Positions 53,182-64,000 of a stretch of 64,000 nucleotides of DNA are shown here, piece after piece. The stretch is from an uncultured Mycoplasmatota bacterium (GTDB taxonomy: Bacteria > Bacillota_I > Bacilli_A > Mycoplasmatales > Mycoplasmoidaceae), in contig CATDIL010000003.1 in the NCBI GenBank assembly GCA_949517355.1, forward strand, positions 29,856 through 93,855. Direction: 5' to 3'. The position numbers and the translations under genes were made by a program. Position 1 is the stretch's first letter; each line of letters begins with the position of its first letter. A model generated the notes under the pieces. It was not told the DNA's origin. It made no database searches and was given only the letters and a program-made list of their open reading frames with translations.

Positions 53182-54024
53182 ATGCCTGAATTACCTGAGG
53201 TTCAAACAATTATTAATAATTTACTAAAAGCAAAAGTTACTTCTAGTAAAATCACTAAAGTAGAGTTTTTCAAGACAAAAGTTCTAAAAAATTGTACTCC
53301 TAATGAATTTAGTAAATTTTTAATTAATGAAAAGATTACTGATATTGAAAGAATTGGTAAATATATTATTTTTAAATTAACTCACAACAAACAAATGGTT
53401 GTTCATTTAAGAATGGAAGGAAAGTTGTTTTACGAATCCATGAGCAAACAATTAGAAAAACGTTTCTTAATGCTTTCAATTCAATTTGCTAATAAACACC
53501 GTTTGTCATATTACGATATGAGAATGTTTGGAACATTTCATATCTTTTCAGATAATAAGTATTTAATTTCAAAAGAAATTAAAAAAGTAGCAATTGACCC
53601 ATTAAATTTCAAATTTAATGGTAAATACTTGATGGATCATTGTAAGAATATCTCTAAAGCAATTAAAACTACATTGTTAGATCAGACGATTGTTTCAGGA
53701 ATTGGGAACATATATGCAGATGAGATTTTATTTGCAAGTAAGGTTTATCCATTAACTAAACCTAAAGAATTATCAAAACAAGATTTTGATAATATTGCTA
53801 AAAATGCTAGAAACATTTTAAAAGAAGCAATTAAATATAAAGGTACAACTGTAGCGTCTTATAAATTTGACCCAAATCATACAGGAGGCTTTCAAAATAA
53901 ATTAAAGGTACACACACATGCTAATCAACCGTGTCCGGTATGTAAAAATATAATTAAAAAGATAAAAGTTAATGGTAGAGGGACATATTATTGTCCATCA
54001 TGCCAAAGACCTGTGGGAAAATAA
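53182..54024 (+). CDS. mutM: Formamidopyrimidine-DNA glycosylase
   Basis: Removes oxidised purines such as 8-oxoguanine. 280 residues. The catalytic start PELPEVQTI (Pro after Met, Glu next) is intact; Lys in the HLRMEGKL strand; helix-two-turn-helix GIGNIYADEILF; zinc finger CPVC ... YYCPSCQ at the end. mutM-coaE is a common pair. Oxidative-damage repair fits the rubrerythrin and Spx genes. Confidence 0.95.
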   Translation: MPELPEVQTIINNLLKAKVTSSKITKVEFFKTKVLKNCTPNEFSKFLINEKITDIERIGKYIIFKLTHNKQMVVHLRMEGKLFYESMSKQLEKRFLMLSIQFANKHRLSYYDMRMFGTFHIFSDNKYLISKEIKKVAIDPLNFKFNGKYLMDHCKNISKAIKTTLLDQTIVSGIGNIYADEILFASKVYPLTKPKELSKQDFDNIAKNARNILKEAIKYKGTTVASYKFDPNHTGGFQNKLKVHTHANQPCPVCKNIIKKIKVNGRGTYYCPSCQRPVGK

Positions 54025-54025
54025 A

Positions 54026-54601
54026 ATGTTAGTTTGTATTACAGGAAAAAGTGGTGTAGGTAAAACAACTGCAACACAATACATAAAAAAACTAGGATTT
54101 AATACATGAATTGCAGATAAATATGTTCATGAAATTTATCAATATGGTAACATAGGCTATTTAGCTATTAAAAAAGTTTTTGGTAATGAATATGTTAACA
54201 GTAAAGAAGTAGATCGCAAAAAGCTTGGTTTATTGGTGTTTAATGATATTAAATCATTAAAGAAACTTAACGAAATTACTCTTCCTTTAATCAAAAACAA
54301 GCTTTTAGAATTAAAACGAAAAAACACTCTTATTTTTTGTGAATTAGCTATATATATTAATCATGAAAATTACTTTAAAAATGTTTTTGATAAAATCATT
54401 TTAATTTCTGCTCCAAAAACATTAGAAAAAGATAACTTAAAAAATAAATTTGGAAGTTTAAGAAAATTTCCCACAAAACGTGTGGGAAGTTTAAAAAACC
54501 CCATTAAAAACAACACAATCAAATATGATTTTTGTGTAGATAACTTTGAAAATATAAATATTTTTCAAGACAACATTAAAAAAATTACACACAAAATTTA
54601 A
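54026..54601 (+). CDS. coaE: Dephospho-CoA kinase
   Basis: Last step of coenzyme A synthesis. 191 residues. P-loop ITGKSGVGKTTATQYI at the N-terminus, WIADKYVHEIYQYG with the conserved Asp, and VDRKKLGLLVF with the conserved Arg. Otherwise divergent, as in mycoplasmas. One base after the mutM stop. Confidence 0.8.
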
Positions 54602-54686
54602 TTTATTTTCTATACTTTCATATTGTCTAAATAACAATGTTATTTGGAATGCGAAAAAATAGTTATTAAGAGGGTAGTAGTTAAAT

Positions 54687-55853
54687 ATGTTAAAAAATGT
54701 TAAATATCTAATCTATAAAGACTATGGATTCAGAATTAACTATGAACTGTTGTACGACTTATACTCTCCAATTATTGGATCAGAAGCAACTAACTTATAT
54801 ATAAACTTATTTCATGACTCACAAAAAGCTGCTAAGACTAACAACCTTACTACTTTTTTAAAAGACTTCCAAGATTTCTGTGGTTTAAACCAAAATAAGT
54901 TTGATGAATTAAGAGCTAAATTAGAAGCTATTGGATTATTGGCTACTTATTTACAAGAAAACATTAGCAATGAAGAAATGGTTTACCATTTTGTTATTAA
55001 AGAACCATTATCATTTGAACAATTTATTGACAACCAAAAAGCTAAACATTTATTAATTAATTCAATTGGACAATTGAATTATGAAAAACTAGAATACATG
55101 TATATGCCTTCAAGAATTCCATCAGATGCAACTAATGTTTCATCTACATTTGAAATGGTCTTCAATGATAAAGACATTGAAAATGTTAAAAACTATAACT
55201 TTGATAAGTTATATAAAGACATTGCTAAAAACACTTCAACTGTTATCACATTAAATAATAGATCTCGTCAAATCATTGAAAACTATTACGAAAATTTCAA
55301 TTTATCTTCTAGTGAAATTGAACATGCAATTTATTCATGTATAGTCGAAAGCGATACAGGATATGAAGCTGATCCTGATTTATTACAAAATAAATTACAC
55401 GAATATGTAACATCAGCTAAGAATGTTACTACTATTACAAATTTGAAATTACATAGAAACGCTTCAATGTTTATTAAAAATTTATCTTTGAATGATAAAG
55501 AAACAATTTTTAATGAATATATGAATTTAAATGCTGAACAATATTTGTCAGCTATTTATAAAACTCCATTAATAACAGAAGAATTAGAAACAATTAATCA
55601 ACTTAGAAAAACATATAAACTTCCTGATTATTTAATCAACTTGTTAGTTGATTTTACAATCTTTAAAACAAATGGCAAATTAAACAAAACATACATAACA
55701 AAGATTGCTAAAACAATTAATGGTTTGAATCTTTCTACATTAAATGATGTATACAACTACTTTGTATACAAAAATGAAAATGTAAATCAAATTTTAAATT
55801 CAACTAAAAAAGAAGAAACCCAATTAGTCAAGATTAATTGAGACGAAATGTAA
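54687..55853 (+). CDS. DnaB/DnaD-type replication initiation protein
   Basis: 388 residues, MLKNVKYLIYKDYGFRINYE at the start, resembling Gram-positive DnaB (replication initiation and membrane attachment), with a winged-helix-like N-terminal part and a C-terminal DnaD-like region around RKTYKLPDYLINLLVDF. It ends KINWDEM with TGA as Trp. It stands 2 bases before a DnaI-like gene, the same arrangement as dnaB-dnaI of Bacillus. Expected to remodel origin DNA and help load the replicative helicase. Confidence 0.75.
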
Positions 55854-55855
55854 AA

Positions 55856-56800
55856 ATGAATGAAAAACCTGATTTATTTAAAATTTTAAAATCTATTGAT
55901 CATCAAGATAATCCAGACAATAAAGATCAATTAGATTTATATAAAACTCATCCATTAGTTGAAAGACTTCATTTAACAGAAGAAGAATTTGCTAAGAATT
56001 TTATTGCTATCAAAAGAATGGTTGATGAACAATTGGCTTGTGATGATTTACCAAATAATTGTATAAATGCTAATAGCATTCATACAATTTTGGTGAGAAA
56101 CGAAAATGGTAGATTAGTCTACAAAGCAATTGAATGTCCTAAAATGAAAATGATTAACAAGAATTTAGAATATGTAAAAAATTACTTGTATTATTCTTTT
56201 GCTCCTGAATATTTAAAACTTTCGTTAAGTAAAAAGTATTTTGATGATGATAATCATCCAAGCAAAATCCAGTTAATTCAACGTTTTTTACAAACAATTA
56301 AAGAACTTAGAAAAAATAAAAACGCAAAATTGGAACACGGTTTATATATCTTTGGTCCATATGGAATTGGTAAAACTTATACAACAATTGCTTTTGCAAA
56401 TGATTTAGCACGTGAAGGTAAAAAAGTAGTATTTTGTTTTTTACCATTACTTGTAATGGATATTAAAGAAGGTATTAATAACGAACAAGTAAAAGCAAAA
56501 ACATCAAAGATTATTCAAAATATGAAAAAAGCTGATGTTTTATTTTTAGATGATATAGGCGCTGAAAAAGGAAGTAATTGAATCTACAGTGAACATCTAT
56601 TTATAGTTTTAAATTATCGTATGGAACATAAACTTCCAACTTTCTTTACTTCTAATTTATCTATTGAACAATTAAAAACAAAGTTAGTTACTAATTGCGG
56701 TCAAATTCCAGGCAACAGATTATTACAAAGAATTTTAGCAACTACTAACAACAAAACATTTAAATTAGAAGGAATTAATAAAAGATACCCCAGCAAGTAA
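55856..56800 (+). CDS. dnaI: Primosomal helicase loader DnaI
   Basis: AAA+ ATPase loading the replicative helicase. 314 residues. Start chosen at ATG 55856 (MNEKPDLFKILK). Walker A GPYGIGKT at 167-174, Walker B VLFLDDIGAE, and GNRLLQRIL near the end for the sensor-2 arginines. TGA in GSNWIYSEHL is Trp. Follows the DnaB-type gene after 2 bases. Confidence 0.88.
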
Positions 56801-56817
56801 TATAATTTATTAAATAT

Positions 56818-58491
56818 ATGAAATACTCTATAAACTATATTGACAAAATCAAAAAGTCATTAAACTCTGTTATTTTTGCAGAAGTTATGAATATTTCAAC
56901 AAACTCTCAAACAAGAAATTCTTTTGATTGTAATTTACAAAAAACTAAAGATGTTAAATTTGGTGACTACTCAACTAATATCTTAATGAAATTAGGAATT
57001 AATCGTGATTTAATTCCTAAAATTAGTAAGAATATTATTAAAAAATTACCAAAGAAAATTTTTAAAAAAGCAGAAGTTGTAGGACCAGGATTCTTAAATG
57101 TTTGAATTCAACCAGCTTATAAACTAAAAGCCATTAATGAAATTTTAAAAAATAAAGAGGAATACGGACAATTCAAGAATAAAAATTTATTTTACAATCT
57201 TGAATTTGTATCAGCTAATCCAACTGGATTATTACATATTGGCCATGCAAGAAATGCTGCTATTGGAGACACACTTGTAAGAATCTGAAATAAATATGGA
57301 ATTAAAGTTAATAAAGAATATTACATAAATAATGCAGGTAATCAAATCGATAAATTAGCTTTATCAACTCTAATTCGTTACAAACAATTATTTGGTAAAA
57401 ATGTTGAGTTACCAGAAGATTCTTATCATGGACAAGAAATTATTGATGTAGCTGAAATGATTAAGAGTAAATATGCTGATAAATATCTAAATGCTAAATT
57501 TACTGACCAAAGAATTACTGATAAGTCAGTTAATGATTTCTTTAGAAAATATGCTTCTGATTACATGTTAGAGTTTATTAAAGTTACTTTACATAACTTT
57601 GGTGTAGATATGGATATTTGATTTCCAGAGACAGAACTATATGAAAAAGGACTAGTTAAGATTGCATTAGATTCACTAAAAAAACATACATATAAAAAAG
57701 ATGACGCATTGTGATTAAAGACAACAGAATTGGGTGATGATAAAGACCGTGTATTAATTAAGTCTGATGGTTCTTATACTTATTTTACACCCGATATTGC
57801 ATATCACAAGATTAAATTGTCTCGTGGATATGACAAAATTTTCAACATTTGAGGTGCAGATCATAAGTCTTATGCAGACAGAATGAGAATTGCTGTTCAA
57901 TTATTAGGATTTAAATCAGAACAAATCCAAGTATTAATTATGCAAATGGTAAGACTTGTTAAAGATGGTAAAGAATTTAAAATGTCAAAAAGAACAGGAA
58001 ATTCTTTAACATTAGCTGATTTAGTAGAAGCAATTGGTAAGGATGCTGCAAGATGATATCTTGCTAGTCAGTCTTTATCTAGTCACTTAGAAATTGATGT
58101 AGAAAAAGCAAAGGCTAAAGATAGTAATAATCCAATTTATTATGTTCAATATGCACATGCTAGAATTTGTAAACTACTTCAAACCAATAAATGTAAACAA
58201 CCTAAATCATTTGCTTCTTTAAAAGAACCAATTGAAGACCAAATAATTGATTGATTGAATTGTTTTATTCCTACAATCGAATCTGCTGCTAACAATTGTG
58301 ATACAACTAAAATTACAAGCTATTTAATTACATTAGCTAAATTGTTCCATTCATATTATGGAAATGTAAAAATTATTAATCCAAAAAATAAAGAATTAAC
58401 TGCTCAAAGAATTTGATTATGTGCTGCAATCAAATATGTTATTGCAAGTGGTTTAAAATTATTTGATATTTCTGCTGTAAGTTCAATGTAA
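56818..58491 (+). CDS. argS: Arginyl-tRNA synthetase
   Basis: 557 residues. N-terminal additional domain, then [16 protein letters not shown] with HIGH at 140-143; KMSKR in [14 protein letters not shown] replaces KMSKS; the DALR anticodon domain closes the protein. It charges tRNA-Arg such as 13867. TATAAT 56801-56806 begins directly after the dnaI stop, 11 bases before the ATG. Confidence 0.96.
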
Positions 58492-58529
58492 TTTTTCTTA
58501 TTAATTTTCTAATTAATAAATATAATTAA

Positions 58530-59549
<1,020 letters not shown>

Positions 59550-59556
59550 TTAAAAT

Positions 59557-60783
59557 ATGTTAAGTAAAAAAACTTTAAAAGACGTTAACCTTTCTAATAA
59601 AAAGGTTATTGTCAGGGTAGATTACAACGTTCCTATAAAAGAAGGCAAAATCACTGATAACAAGAGAATTGTTGCATCATTACCTACTCTTAAATATTTG
59701 ATTGAAAATAATTGTAAAATTATTCTTCTTTCTCATTTATCTAGAATCAAAACTACTGATGACATCAAATCTGGTAAGAAATCTTTAAGATTAGTTGCTG
59801 AAGAATTAGCAAAATTATTACCAGAAACTTCTGTTAAATTTGTTCCAACAAGTGTTGGACAAGAAGTAGTAGATGCTGCTAACAACCTTCAACCTAAGCA
59901 AATAATTTTATTAGAAAACACAAGATACAATGATGTTGATGAAAACAACAATGTTGTTAAAAAAGAATCTAAGTGTGATCCTGAACTTGGAAAATTCTGA
60001 GCTTCATTAGCAGAAGTGTTTGTAAATGATGCTTTTGGTACAGTTCACAGAAAACATGCATCTAATGCTGGTATTGCAAATGCAATTGGTACTTCATGTG
60101 TAGGATTCTTAGTGGAAAAAGAATTAGAAAACTTATCCAAAATTTCTTCTAATCCAGTTAAACCATTTGTTGCTATTTTAGGTGGAGCAAAAGTTAGTGA
60201 TAAACTAAAAATTGTTAACCGTTTATTAGAAATTGCTGATCATGTATTAATTGGTGGTGGAATGGCTTATACATTCTTAAAAGCTCAAGGTTATGATGTT
60301 GGCTCATCACTAGTTGAACAAGAAATGATTGAAGAAGCTAAAAATATATTAGCAAAAGGTAAAGACAAAATTGTTTTAACATGTGATTTTGTTTGTGCAA
60401 GTGGATATAAAGATGAACCATCTAAATATTTTGATTTAGGTGAAAACTTAAATGGCATGATGGCGCTAGATATTGGTGAAAAAACAATTGATGCTTTCAA
60501 ATCTAAATTAATGAATGCAAAAACAGTTGTTTGGAACGGTCCTATGGGTGTATTTGAATTTAAAAACTTTACATATGGAACAAAAACTATATGTGAAATC
60601 TTAAAGCAAATTACTGCACAAGGTGCTTTCACTGTAATTGGTGGAGGAGATTCTGCTGCCGCTGCTGTATCATTAGGGTTTAAAGATACTGATTTTGGAT
60701 TTGTATCAACAGGAGGAGGCGCTTCTTTAGCTTTAATCGAAGGTTCTCCATTACCAGGCGTGGATGCAATTCAAAATAAATAA
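59557..60783 (+). CDS. pgk: Phosphoglycerate kinase
   Basis: First ATP-yielding glycolytic step, 408 residues. VIVRVDYNVPIKEGKITD (substrate Asp/Asn), LLSHLSRIK, FVNDAFGTVHRKHASN, AILGGAKVSDKL and the ATP-site GGGDSAAAA followed by STGGGASL. One TGA Trp at 59998-60000. Operon with gap; terminator follows. Confidence 0.97.
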
Positions 60784-60813
60784 TAAATCTACCTTTTATA
60801 TGATTTAATAATT

Positions 60814-60847
60814 AAATGCAAAGTGAAAAATATTTTGCATTTTTTTA
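60814..60847 (+). terminator. Terminator of gap-pgk
   Basis: 9-bp stem (60814-60822 with 60834-60842), 11-base loop and a T-rich tail. Confidence 0.8.
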
Positions 60848-60856
60848 TTTACACTA

Positions 60857-60862
60857 TATAAT
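60857..60862 (+). promoter_or_regulatory. -10 box of ptsG
   Basis: TATAAT 24 bases before the ptsG ATG, with TTGGAGAA as ribosome binding site in between; a conventional leader, unlike many genes in the window. Confidence 0.5.
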
Positions 60863-60886
60863 TAACATATTAATTTTGGAGAACAT

Positions 60887-63358
60887 ATGAAATTTGCACA
60901 AATTTTTAAACATAAACAACACCAAAAAAGCAAAAATTCTGGATCTATAAAAGAATTTATTGCTAAGTTGTCTCGTGGTTTAATGTTACCGATTGCTATG
61001 TTACCAATTGCTGGTTTATTTCTAGGAATTGGTTCTGCAATTACTGCTACTGCATCTGATCCATCTGGTGCACAAGCTATATTTGGTAATATTATTTCTG
61101 CTGGAGGTAACATTATCTTTGGTTGTTTACCAGTATTATTCTGTATAGCAATAGCTATTACATTTACAGATGATGCTGGTGTTGCTGGTCTATCAGCATT
61201 TGTAGGTTGAATTGTATTCTGTGCCCTACAGGCAGCGATGATTATTATAAAATCACACATAGACCCACATACTGATAAAGTAGTAATTGATGGTTATAGA
61301 TTCTTATTTTGAAAAGGGACTCCTAGTGAATTTAATGCTATATTCACAACAAATTTAGGTATTCAATCTCTTTCTACTGGTGTATTTGGCGGTATCGTAG
61401 TTGGATGATGTGTTGCATTCTTATACAACAAATTTAAAAATATTCAACTTCCTCAAATCATTGGATTTTTCTCAGGAATAAGATTTATTCCAATCATTAC
61501 TTTCTTATCAATGATTGTTTTATCATTCTTATTCTCAATTCTTTGACCATGAGTAGGACAAGCTTTCTATGAAATTGGGAAAGGATTATCTAGTGCTCCT
61601 GCTGGATTAAACTCATTAGTATTTGGTTATTTTAATAGAGCATTAGTTCCATTTGGTTTACACCATGTTATTAACACTGCAATGTGATTTTCATCAATTG
61701 GTGGTACTTTTGATCTTAATAATGCTGCCATTGTTGATGTTAATGGCGCTGCTTTCTATGTTGATTCAGAAACTACAAAATGAATAGATTTATTACCAAA
61801 TTTAGCTGATAAAGACACTTTAATATCAGGTGATATTAATATTTATATCTTGTTACAACAATTAACAGGTAAATCTCATTTATTAATTCCTATTAATCCT
61901 AATATGGATCCGATAAATAATTATGTATTAAATATTGATTGTATTTTTAGAGGTACACAATGATCAGTTGTTGATGGAATATGTAAATCATCTCATACTT
62001 ATGCTTTTAATCCAGGTCAATATACTTCTGGTGCATATATCTTTACATTATTTGCATTACCAGCAGCTGGTGCAGCTATGATTATGGCTGCTCCTAAAGG
62101 AGAAAACAGAAAAATTGCTACTTCAGTTATAGCTTCAGCAGCATTCGTTTGTTTCTTAACTGGTATTACTGAACCAATTGAATTTACATTCTTATTCTTA
62201 GCTCCTTGATTGTATTGAGGATTCCATGCATTAATGGGTGCTGTTGCTTATATGATTCCTACTTGCATGTCTTTATATATGCCGACTGGTATGGGTTGTC
62301 ACTTAGCATTCTCTTTCTCATCTGGATTCTTAGATTTCTCAATCTATGGTATTATTCAAGATGCTAAACACTCAGGATCAAATTGCTTCTGATTATTGCT
62401 ATACTCAGCTATATATGCAGGAATTTATTATGTTGTATTCTACATTTGAATTAAAAAATTTGATATTAAAACTCCAGGACGTGGTGGACAAGACAAGTTA
62501 TTTAGTAAGAAAGACTACTTAGCTTCAAAAGAAGGTAAAACTTCTGAAATTAATCAATTATCTAATGCAGTAATCAAAGCATATGGTGGCAGAGACAACA
62601 TTAAAAATGTTGATGCATGCATTACTAAATTACGTATCCAAGTAGTTGATCCATCTAAAGTTAATAAACAAGCCTTATTGCAATTAGGTGCTAAAGGTGT
62701 AATGACTCCTTCAAAACAATCTGTGTATGCTGTATTTGGTACACAAGCAGATAGAATCAAAAACGAAATTAAAGATATTTTTAATGGTAAATCTCCATTT
62801 TCAACTAATACTTCTTTATCTGCTGACACTCCTAAAGTTTTAACAAAACATAAAGTAAAAATTCATCATAAAATTAAATTAACTCCTCATATAAGACTTC
62901 CTCATAAACATTTAGTCGTTATAGCTCCAGTTAAAGGTGAAGTTGTTTCTACAAAGAGTGTTAAAGATGAAACTTTCAGTAAAAATTTAATGGGTCATGG
63001 TTTTGCAATCATTCCTGAATCAAACGAATTTGTTGCTCCAATTTCTGGTGAAATTGTACTAATAAATAATCATGCATTTGGAATTAAAACTAAAAAAGGT
63101 GTTGAAATCTTAGTTCATGTAGGATTAGATACTGTTAAATTAACTAATAAAGGTGTGTTTAAGCCACATGTTAAATTAGGTCAAAAAGTTAATGCTGGTA
63201 CTTTAGTGTTAACTGCTGATCTAGATAAGATTAAAGCTAACAAACTTGATACAATTACTCCTGTAATCGTTTTAAACAAAAGTTTAGGTAAAAAGAAGAT
63301 TATTATTAAGAAATTTGGTCAAGTCAACCAAAAAGCTAAAATCTTAATAATTAAGTAA
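60887..63358 (+). CDS. ptsG: PTS glucose-family permease, EIICBA
   Basis: 823 residues in three domains. EIIC (about 25-530) has ten or so helices, beginning LSRGLMLPIAMLPIAGLFLGIG and including LTGITEPIEFTFLFLAP, the sugar-binding GITEP motif. EIIB (about 550-630) has the phosphorylation Cys578 in VDACITKLR. EIIA (about 680-823) has His744 in VHVGLDTV and its partner His729 in NNHAFGI, 15 residues apart as in EIIA-Glc. It imports glucose, or a related hexose, with phosphorylation from HPr. EIIC contains a ~70-residue insert before VLNIDCIFRG that is larger than in Firmicutes. Confidence 0.95.
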
Positions 63359-63380
63359 TTACTAAATTAATTCTAATTTA

Positions 63381-63414
63381 AATGTACTCAAAGCAATTTG
63401 AGTACATTTTTTAT
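63381..63414 (+). terminator. Terminator of ptsG
   Basis: Perfect 12-bp stem (63381-63392 with 63397-63408), loop GCAA, then T run. The strongest hairpin in the window. Confidence 0.9.
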
Positions 63415-63452
63415 TGCAAAAAAAGTATATTTATTAATATGCAAATGCAAAT

Positions 63453-64000
63453 ATGAACAAGAAATTACTAAATTTAATCGCATTATGTAGCGGAATAACA
63501 GCTACAGTTGCAATTGCAATAAACGGAATATTTTATTACATTCAAGAAAAAACAGTGGAGGAGGAGATGAACCCCAACCCTAACCTGTTGATCAAAATAT
63601 TTTGCCAGAAGATGTTTATAAATTTTCTGATGATGGTAAAACATTATTAGGATTTAAAGAAGGTATTGATTTAAATCAATATGCTAGCAAATGTGACACT
63701 ATGCAAATTCCGGCTAATATTACAAGTATTGGTGAAGAAGCTTTTTATAAGAATTCTGCATCAATAATTCCACTTTTTATCAAAAATTTAACTTTTGCTG
63801 AAGGATCTCAATGTTCTACAATTGGATCATATGCTTTTGCACTCTCACCTTTAACTTCTGTAAGTTTTCCAAGTAGTTTAGAAATGATTAGGGAATATGC
63901 TTTTTGAGATTGTTATTCTTTAACTAAAGCTAATTGATCAAATTATAATAATTTATCATCAATTGGTATGTATGCTTTTTTTGCTTGTCCATTATCAACA
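63453..64000 (+). pseudogene. BspA-like surface protein gene, frame-disrupted, cut by the window end
   Basis: ATG 63453 opens MNKKLLNLIALCSG with an N-terminal membrane segment (TATVAIAINGIFYYI), then EKTVEEEMNPNPN, and leaves the conserved frame near 63585; it stops at 63650. One extra C at 63584-63585 would join NPNPNPVDQNILPEDVYKF to the long frame that continues to the window end. That frame holds LLGFKEGIDLNQY, CDTMQIPANITSIGEEAFY and SVSFPSSLEMIREYAFW, i.e. BspA-type leucine-rich repeats. It is a paralogue of the gene at 19282 (shared LLGFKEG.DL.QY and .C.TMQIP). A surface or adhesin role is inferred. Whether broken, phase-off or a base-calling slip cannot be told here. Confidence 0.7.

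Noticed and set aside
63547..63583. Reading the second BspA-like gene through a shift at the A6 run followed by a nonsense TAA at 63581
   Set aside because: It would need two changes, whereas a single added C at 63584-63585 restores the whole frame (NPNPNPVDQN).

Overview
This window is a segment of a Mollicute (mycoplasma-type) chromosome. Three things show it. The sequence is very AT-rich. In-frame TGA codons occur in almost every conserved gene exactly where the families have tryptophan (examples: L16, SecY, leucyl-tRNA synthetase, PtsG). Every supported gene ends in TAA or TAG, and only release factor 1 is present here. Four tRNA genes with encoded CCA ends lie in the window. The run EIIB-like / NAD kinase / Spx / trpS / Cof-type HAD matches, from memory, the MG125-MG129 order of Mycoplasma genitalium, so a member of the pneumoniae group (Malacoplasma, Ureaplasma and relatives) is likely. 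BspA-like surface genes plus anaerobe-type genes suggest an anaerobic or microaerophilic mucosal host-associated species. The species itself is not determined.

Layout. 1-11333: the end of the S10/spc/alpha ribosomal protein operons (L22 tail, S3 to L17) with secY, adk, map, infA and rpoA in the usual order, closed by a bidirectional terminator. 11380-13665: an unknown 761-residue surface protein on the opposite strand. 13867-19201: tRNA-Arg, a nucleoside deoxyribosyltransferase, the RF1/PrmC pair, L31, peptide deformylase and RNase J. 19282-20623: a broken or phase-variable lipoprotein with a G8 tract, Ig-like and leucine-rich BspA-like parts. 20715-28552: leuS, a DEAD-box helicase, a MATE exporter, a MiaB-type methylthiotransferase, a lipoprotein and tRNA-Thr. 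28623-34979: fhs, tilS, hprK, lgt, trxB, whiA, tightly packed. 35302-38130: secG, rnr, smpB. 38147-41077: rubrerythrin facing feoA-feoB, an iron and oxygen-defence island with a Fur/PerR-like palindrome between. 41066-44711: a membrane protein, tRNA-Leu, transketolase, a UPF0154 protein and engB. 44712-49828: fused L-serine dehydratase, a 63-residue gene, then the EIIB-like/nadK/spx/trpS/HAD block. 49929-56800: small unknown genes, ybeY, dgkA, era, recO, tRNA-Lys, mutM, coaE and the dnaB/dnaI-type replication pair. 56818-63358: argS, gap, pgk and the glucose PTS permease. 63453-64000: the start of a second BspA-like surface gene, also frame-disrupted.

How it works together. Glucose enters through PtsG and passes through GAPDH and PGK. 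HPr kinase supplies regulation and transketolase the pentose branch. Serine dehydratase makes pyruvate and formate-THF ligase handles one-carbon units. Rubrerythrin, thioredoxin reductase and FeoAB fit a cell that imports ferrous iron, has iron-dependent enzymes (SdaA, MiaB) and meets peroxide. The variable part of the genome is the surface: two BspA-like genes, the 761-residue membrane protein and a small lipoprotein. No CRISPR array, insertion sequence, rRNA or replication origin was seen, and no gene-free stretch exceeds about 300 bases.
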